Below are positions 61,395 to 64,000 of a stretch of DNA of 64,000 bases, piece by piece (positions within the stretch are counted from its first letter, which is position 1; every line of letters starts with the position of its first letter). This DNA comes from Streptomyces venezuelae (GTDB taxonomy: Bacteria > Actinomycetota > Actinomycetes > Streptomycetales > Streptomycetaceae), in the NCBI RefSeq assembly GCF_008642275.1, contig NZ_CP029189.1:5624001-5688000 (forward strand), written 5' to 3'. Under the pieces are notes generated by a model. It saw nothing but the letters and a program-made list of their open reading frames with translations, did not search any database and was not told the DNA's origin. Both the position numbers and the translations under genes were made by a program.

Positions 61395-62654
61395 GTGTCG
61401 ACCACCCCCGCACCCGCGACACCCAAGACCGGCCCCCCGCCCGCGCGTTCCGTCCTGCGCGACACCGCCTTCCTGCGCCTGTGGGCGGGCACCACCGCCT
61501 CCGGACTCGCGACCTGGGCCCTGCCCTTCGTCCTGGGTCTCGCCGTCCTGCACCGGGAGCTCGGGGCGGCCGGCCTCGGCCTGGTCCTCGCGGCGCGCAC
61601 CGCCGGCTTCCTCGTCGCCGTCGCCGTCGGCGGGGTACTGGCCGACCGTCACTCGCGCCGGGCCGTCGTGCTCTGGTCCGCCCTCGCGGCCGCGGCCGCC
61701 GCCCCGCTCCTCGCGCTCGGCCTCGGCCGGTCGCTGCTGGTCATGACGCTGGCCGCCGCCCTCGCGGGCGCGGGCCAGGGGGCCTGCCGCCCCGCCTTCC
61801 AGGCGCTGACCGCCGAGGTCGTCGCCGCCGACCGCAGGCAACAGGCCAACGCCGCCATGACCGTGGCGGTGCGGACCTCCACCCTCGCTGGCCCCACCCT
61901 GACGGCCCTGCTGGCGGCCTTCGTCGACGTGGGGACGCTGCTGCTGGGGATCGGGCTGCTCTGGCTGGTCGCCGCCCTCCTGCCGGGCCGCGGCGCCCAG
62001 GCCGCCGCACCGGCGGCACCCGCCCCGCGCGCGTCACTGCGGGCCGAGTTCGTCGACGGCATACGCGAGGCCCGCCGCCACCCCTGGTTCCTCGCCGGAC
62101 TCGGCGCCCTGACCGCCGTGATCGCGCTCGGCTACTCCGCCACCAGCGTCGCCCTGCCCCTCGTCAGCCGTGACCGCTACGGCACCGGCTGGGTCATGGC
62201 CGCCGCCATGACTGCCTACACCGTGGGCGCGCTCGGCGGGGCCCTGGTCACCGCCCGCAGGCGGCCCCGCTCCCAGGGCTGGAGCGCCTTCGCCGGCCTG
62301 GCCTGCTACGGCTTCGCGCCGCTGAGCCTGATGGTGCCGGTCCACCCGGCCGTGGTGATCGCGGCCTACGTCGTCGCGGGGATCGGGATCGAGCTGTTCA
62401 ACGTGCCCTGGTTCACGGCCACCCAGCGCGAGGTCGCCCCGGACAAGCTCGCCCGGGTCTCCTCGCTGGACTTCCTCCTGTCCTACGGCCTCGCCCCGGC
62501 CGGACTCGCCCTCATCGCCCCGGCCGCCGGCACCTTCGGCGTCGCCCCGGTCCTCGCCGTCTGCGCCGCGGCCTGCTTCCTCGTGCCTGCCGCGGCCGCC
62601 CTCGTACCCACCGCCCGGCACTTCGGGCGGACTCCGGAGCCGGGAGCGGGCTGA
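61395..62654 (+). CDS. MFS exporter, EntS-like
   Basis: 419 residues from GTG 61395 (GAGGAG 9 nt upstream). Twelve predicted hydrophobic segments, the MFS loop GGVLADRHSRRAVV after helix 2 and IGIELFNVPWFTATQREVAPDKLARV in the second half, as in EntS-type (MFS_3) exporters. Divergent from the importer operon and sharing the Zur-like box; the obvious role is export of the chelator made by this locus (inference). Confidence 0.88.
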   Translation: MSTTPAPATPKTGPPPARSVLRDTAFLRLWAGTTASGLATWALPFVLGLAVLHRELGAAGLGLVLAARTAGFLVAVAVGGVLADRHSRRAVVLWSALAAAAAAPLLALGLGRSLLVMTLAAALAGAGQGACRPAFQALTAEVVAADRRQQANAAMTVAVRTSTLAGPTLTALLAAFVDVGTLLLGIGLLWLVAALLPGRGAQAAAPAAPAPRASLRAEFVDGIREARRHPWFLAGLGALTAVIALGYSATSVALPLVSRDRYGTGWVMAAAMTAYTVGALGGALVTARRRPRSQGWSAFAGLACYGFAPLSLMVPVHPAVVIAAYVVAGIGIELFNVPWFTATQREVAPDKLARVSSLDFLLSYGLAPAGLALIAPAAGTFGVAPVLAVCAAACFLVPAAAALVPTARHFGRTPEPGAG

Positions 62655-62656
62655 GC

Positions 62657-63442
62657 TCAGGGCCGCGGGCGCACGAGCGCGAAGACCGCGCCCTCCGGGT
62701 CCGCGACCGTGGCCTGCCGCCCGTGCGGGCCCTCACGGGGCGGGTCGACGACCCGCCCGCCGAGCTCGACGACCCGGGCGGCCGCCCGGTCGGTGTCCTC
62801 CACCTCGAAGTACGCCATCCAGTGCGGCCCCCGGTCGTGCGGCAGCGAGCGGCCCACCCCGTGCACGGCGGCCACCGGACGACCCTCCAGCTGCAGGGTC
62901 AGGTAGTCGAAGTCGTCGGAGGCCGTGGCGTGGGTCTGGGCCTCGTGTCCGAAGACGTGCTCGTAGAACTTCCCGACCGTCGAGGTGTCCTGGGTGACCA
63001 GCTCGTTCCACACGGGGGTGCCCGGCCCGCGGTACGGCCGGGTGCCCATGCGGCTCTGCGCCTGCCACAGCCCGAAGATGGCGCCCAGCGGGTCGGAGCA
63101 GATCGCCACCCGCCCCGCGATCCCGGCGTCCAGCGGCCCCACCGCGACCGTGCCGCCGCAGGCGCGGACCGACTCGGCGGTCGCGTCCGCGTCGTCGGTG
63201 GCCAGGTACGTCGTCCAGGCCACCGGGAGATGCCGGTCCGGCGGCATCTCGCCGATCCCGGCCACCTCGTGCCCGTCCAGCACCGCGCGGACGTACGGGC
63301 CGAGCTGCTCGGGCCCCGGTTCGTACTCCCAGCCGAACAGGTCGGTGTAGAAGTCCTCGGTGGTCCCGAGCCCGTGCACCATGAGGCTCACCCAGCACGG
63401 GGTACCGGGCGTGCGCCGGGTTGGTTCCGCTGCCTCGGTCAT
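62657..63442 (-). CDS. VOC superfamily protein with two glyoxalase-like domains
   Basis: 261 residues from ATG 63442 with GGAGGAG upstream; an in-frame ATG at 63541 is possible but lacks a ribosome site. Two tandem beta-alpha-beta-beta-beta VOC modules (about 15-130 and 140-260), each opening with a TPCWVSLMV or TPVWNELVT strand; DPLGAIFGLWQ and DPEGAVFALVR end them. Such double-VOC proteins are common in Streptomyces as antibiotic-binding or hydroxylase-like proteins of unknown substrate. Converges on the MFS gene with only 2 nt between. Confidence 0.85.
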   Translation of the reverse strand: MTEAAEPTRRTPGTPCWVSLMVHGLGTTEDFYTDLFGWEYEPGPEQLGPYVRAVLDGHEVAGIGEMPPDRHLPVAWTTYLATDDADATAESVRACGGTVAVGPLDAGIAGRVAICSDPLGAIFGLWQAQSRMGTRPYRGPGTPVWNELVTQDTSTVGKFYEHVFGHEAQTHATASDDFDYLTLQLEGRPVAAVHGVGRSLPHDRGPHWMAYFEVEDTDRAAARVVELGGRVVDPPREGPHGRQATVADPEGAVFALVRPRP

Positions 63443-63618
63443 GTCAGCCGTCTCCTCCGTCGTGGCGCTTACCGGTGCTGATGCTTCCACTCCCGGCGAC
63501 TCGGCGCGCCCCGACAGCGCCGCATCGAGGGGCCCGGGCACGGAGTTGACCGGATCGGTTCGGCCCGCCGATGACGGGCTTGTTACACGGGTACCGGGCG
63601 GGGAGGAAGATGGCCGGC

Positions 63619-64000
63619 ATGACTGCGAAATCTGCGATCCTCGCCGCCGCCGAACTGCAGAGCGAGCTGGCGGGCCCCCGCCCGCCGGTGCTGCTGGACG
63701 TCCGCTGGCAGCTCGGCGGCCCCGACCAGCGGCCCGCCTACGAGGCAGGACACCTGCCCGGAGCGGTGTACGTCGACCTCGACCGCGAACTGGCAGGTCC
63801 GCCCGGAAAGGGCGGGCGCCACCCGCTGCCGGACCCGGAGGCCTTCGGAGGGGCGATGCGACGGGCGGGGGTCACGGCGGACGGACCCGTGGTCGTGTAC
63901 GACGGCGGACTGGGCTGGGCGGCGGCCCGCGCGTGGTGGCTGCTGCGCTGGACGGGTCACCCGAACGTGCGGGTCCTGGACGGCGGCTTGGCCGCCTGGA
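63619..64000 (+). CDS. Rhodanese-type sulfurtransferase (5' part only)
   Basis: 127 codons from ATG 63619 to the window end; ATG 63610 is an alternative start only 3 nt after GGGAGGAAG. VLLDVRWQLGG, AGHLPGAVYVDLDREL and PVVVYDGGLGWAAARAWWLLRW mark the first rhodanese domain of 3-mercaptopyruvate/thiosulfate sulfurtransferases. The second domain with the catalytic Cys loop lies beyond the window. Confidence 0.87.
   Translation, partial: MTAKSAILAAAELQSELAGPRPPVLLDVRWQLGGPDQRPAYEAGHLPGAVYVDLDRELAGPPGKGGRHPLPDPEAFGGAMRRAGVTADGPVVVYDGGLGWAAARAWWLLRWTGHPNVRVLDGGLAAW

Overview
The window is high-GC actinobacterial DNA, almost certainly a Streptomyces chromosome. The evidence is strong G/C bias at third codon positions, a DasR-type dre site in front of ptsH, a c-di-AMP (ydaO-type) riboswitch in front of a secreted M23 peptidase, a SARP regulator, and a gene order (citrate synthase pair, parC, two M16 peptidases, M23 peptidase, GntR regulator, ptsH, GNAT/acyl-CoA ligase, DUF5998-like protein, alkaline-phosphatase-family protein, tdk) that from memory is the conserved core order seen around SCO583x-584x in S. 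coelicolor.

Layout. 1-19.1 kb is core metabolism and housekeeping: divergent citrate synthases sharing an operator-rich intergenic region, a G3E-family metallochaperone GTPase, an unusual Mrr-nuclease/TerD fusion, topoisomerase subunit A (parC), an active/inactive M16 peptidase pair, a riboswitch-controlled cell-wall peptidase, HPr, a protein-acetyltransferase-like GNAT/CoA-ligase fusion and thymidine kinase. 19.3-20.9 kb holds a divergent TetR regulator and NAD(P)-dependent oxidoreductase pair with two near-identical operators.

20.97-54.1 kb is a nonribosomal peptide gene cluster. Two minus-strand NRPS genes (C-A-PCP-E-C-A-PCP, then C-A-PCP-C-A-PCP-TE) would build a four-residue peptide. 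The second NRPS reads in frame, with no stop codon, into an ABC-2 permease. SbnA- and SbnB-type genes should make L-2,3-diaminopropionate, and two A domains carry the same code that fits a diamino acid. A stand-alone ACP, a BtrJ/PGM1-like ATP-grasp ligase, a BtrK-like decarboxylase, two KAS III-like proteins (one without its cysteine) and acyl-CoA dehydrogenase-type proteins look like a carrier-bound amino-acid-derived starter pathway feeding the first, EntF-like C domain. MbtH, a DrrA-type ATPase, a Sfp-type PPTase, an MMPL transporter, a SARP, a NarL-type regulator and a histidine kinase complete the cluster. Three promoters carry the same triple 11-bp TCAGC-type repeat, a probable SARP regulon.

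55.4-62.7 kb is a second system: a CysK-like PLP enzyme, a PduX-like GHMP kinase, a DUF364-type protein and a Fec-type ABC importer in one translationally coupled minus-strand operon, with a divergent MFS exporter. A Fur/Zur-like palindrome lies between the two directions. I read this as a candidate small metallophore (probably zinc) synthesis, export and re-import locus. A two-domain VOC protein and the start of a rhodanese-type sulfurtransferase close the window. I saw no rRNA, tRNA, CRISPR array, insertion sequence or replication origin.
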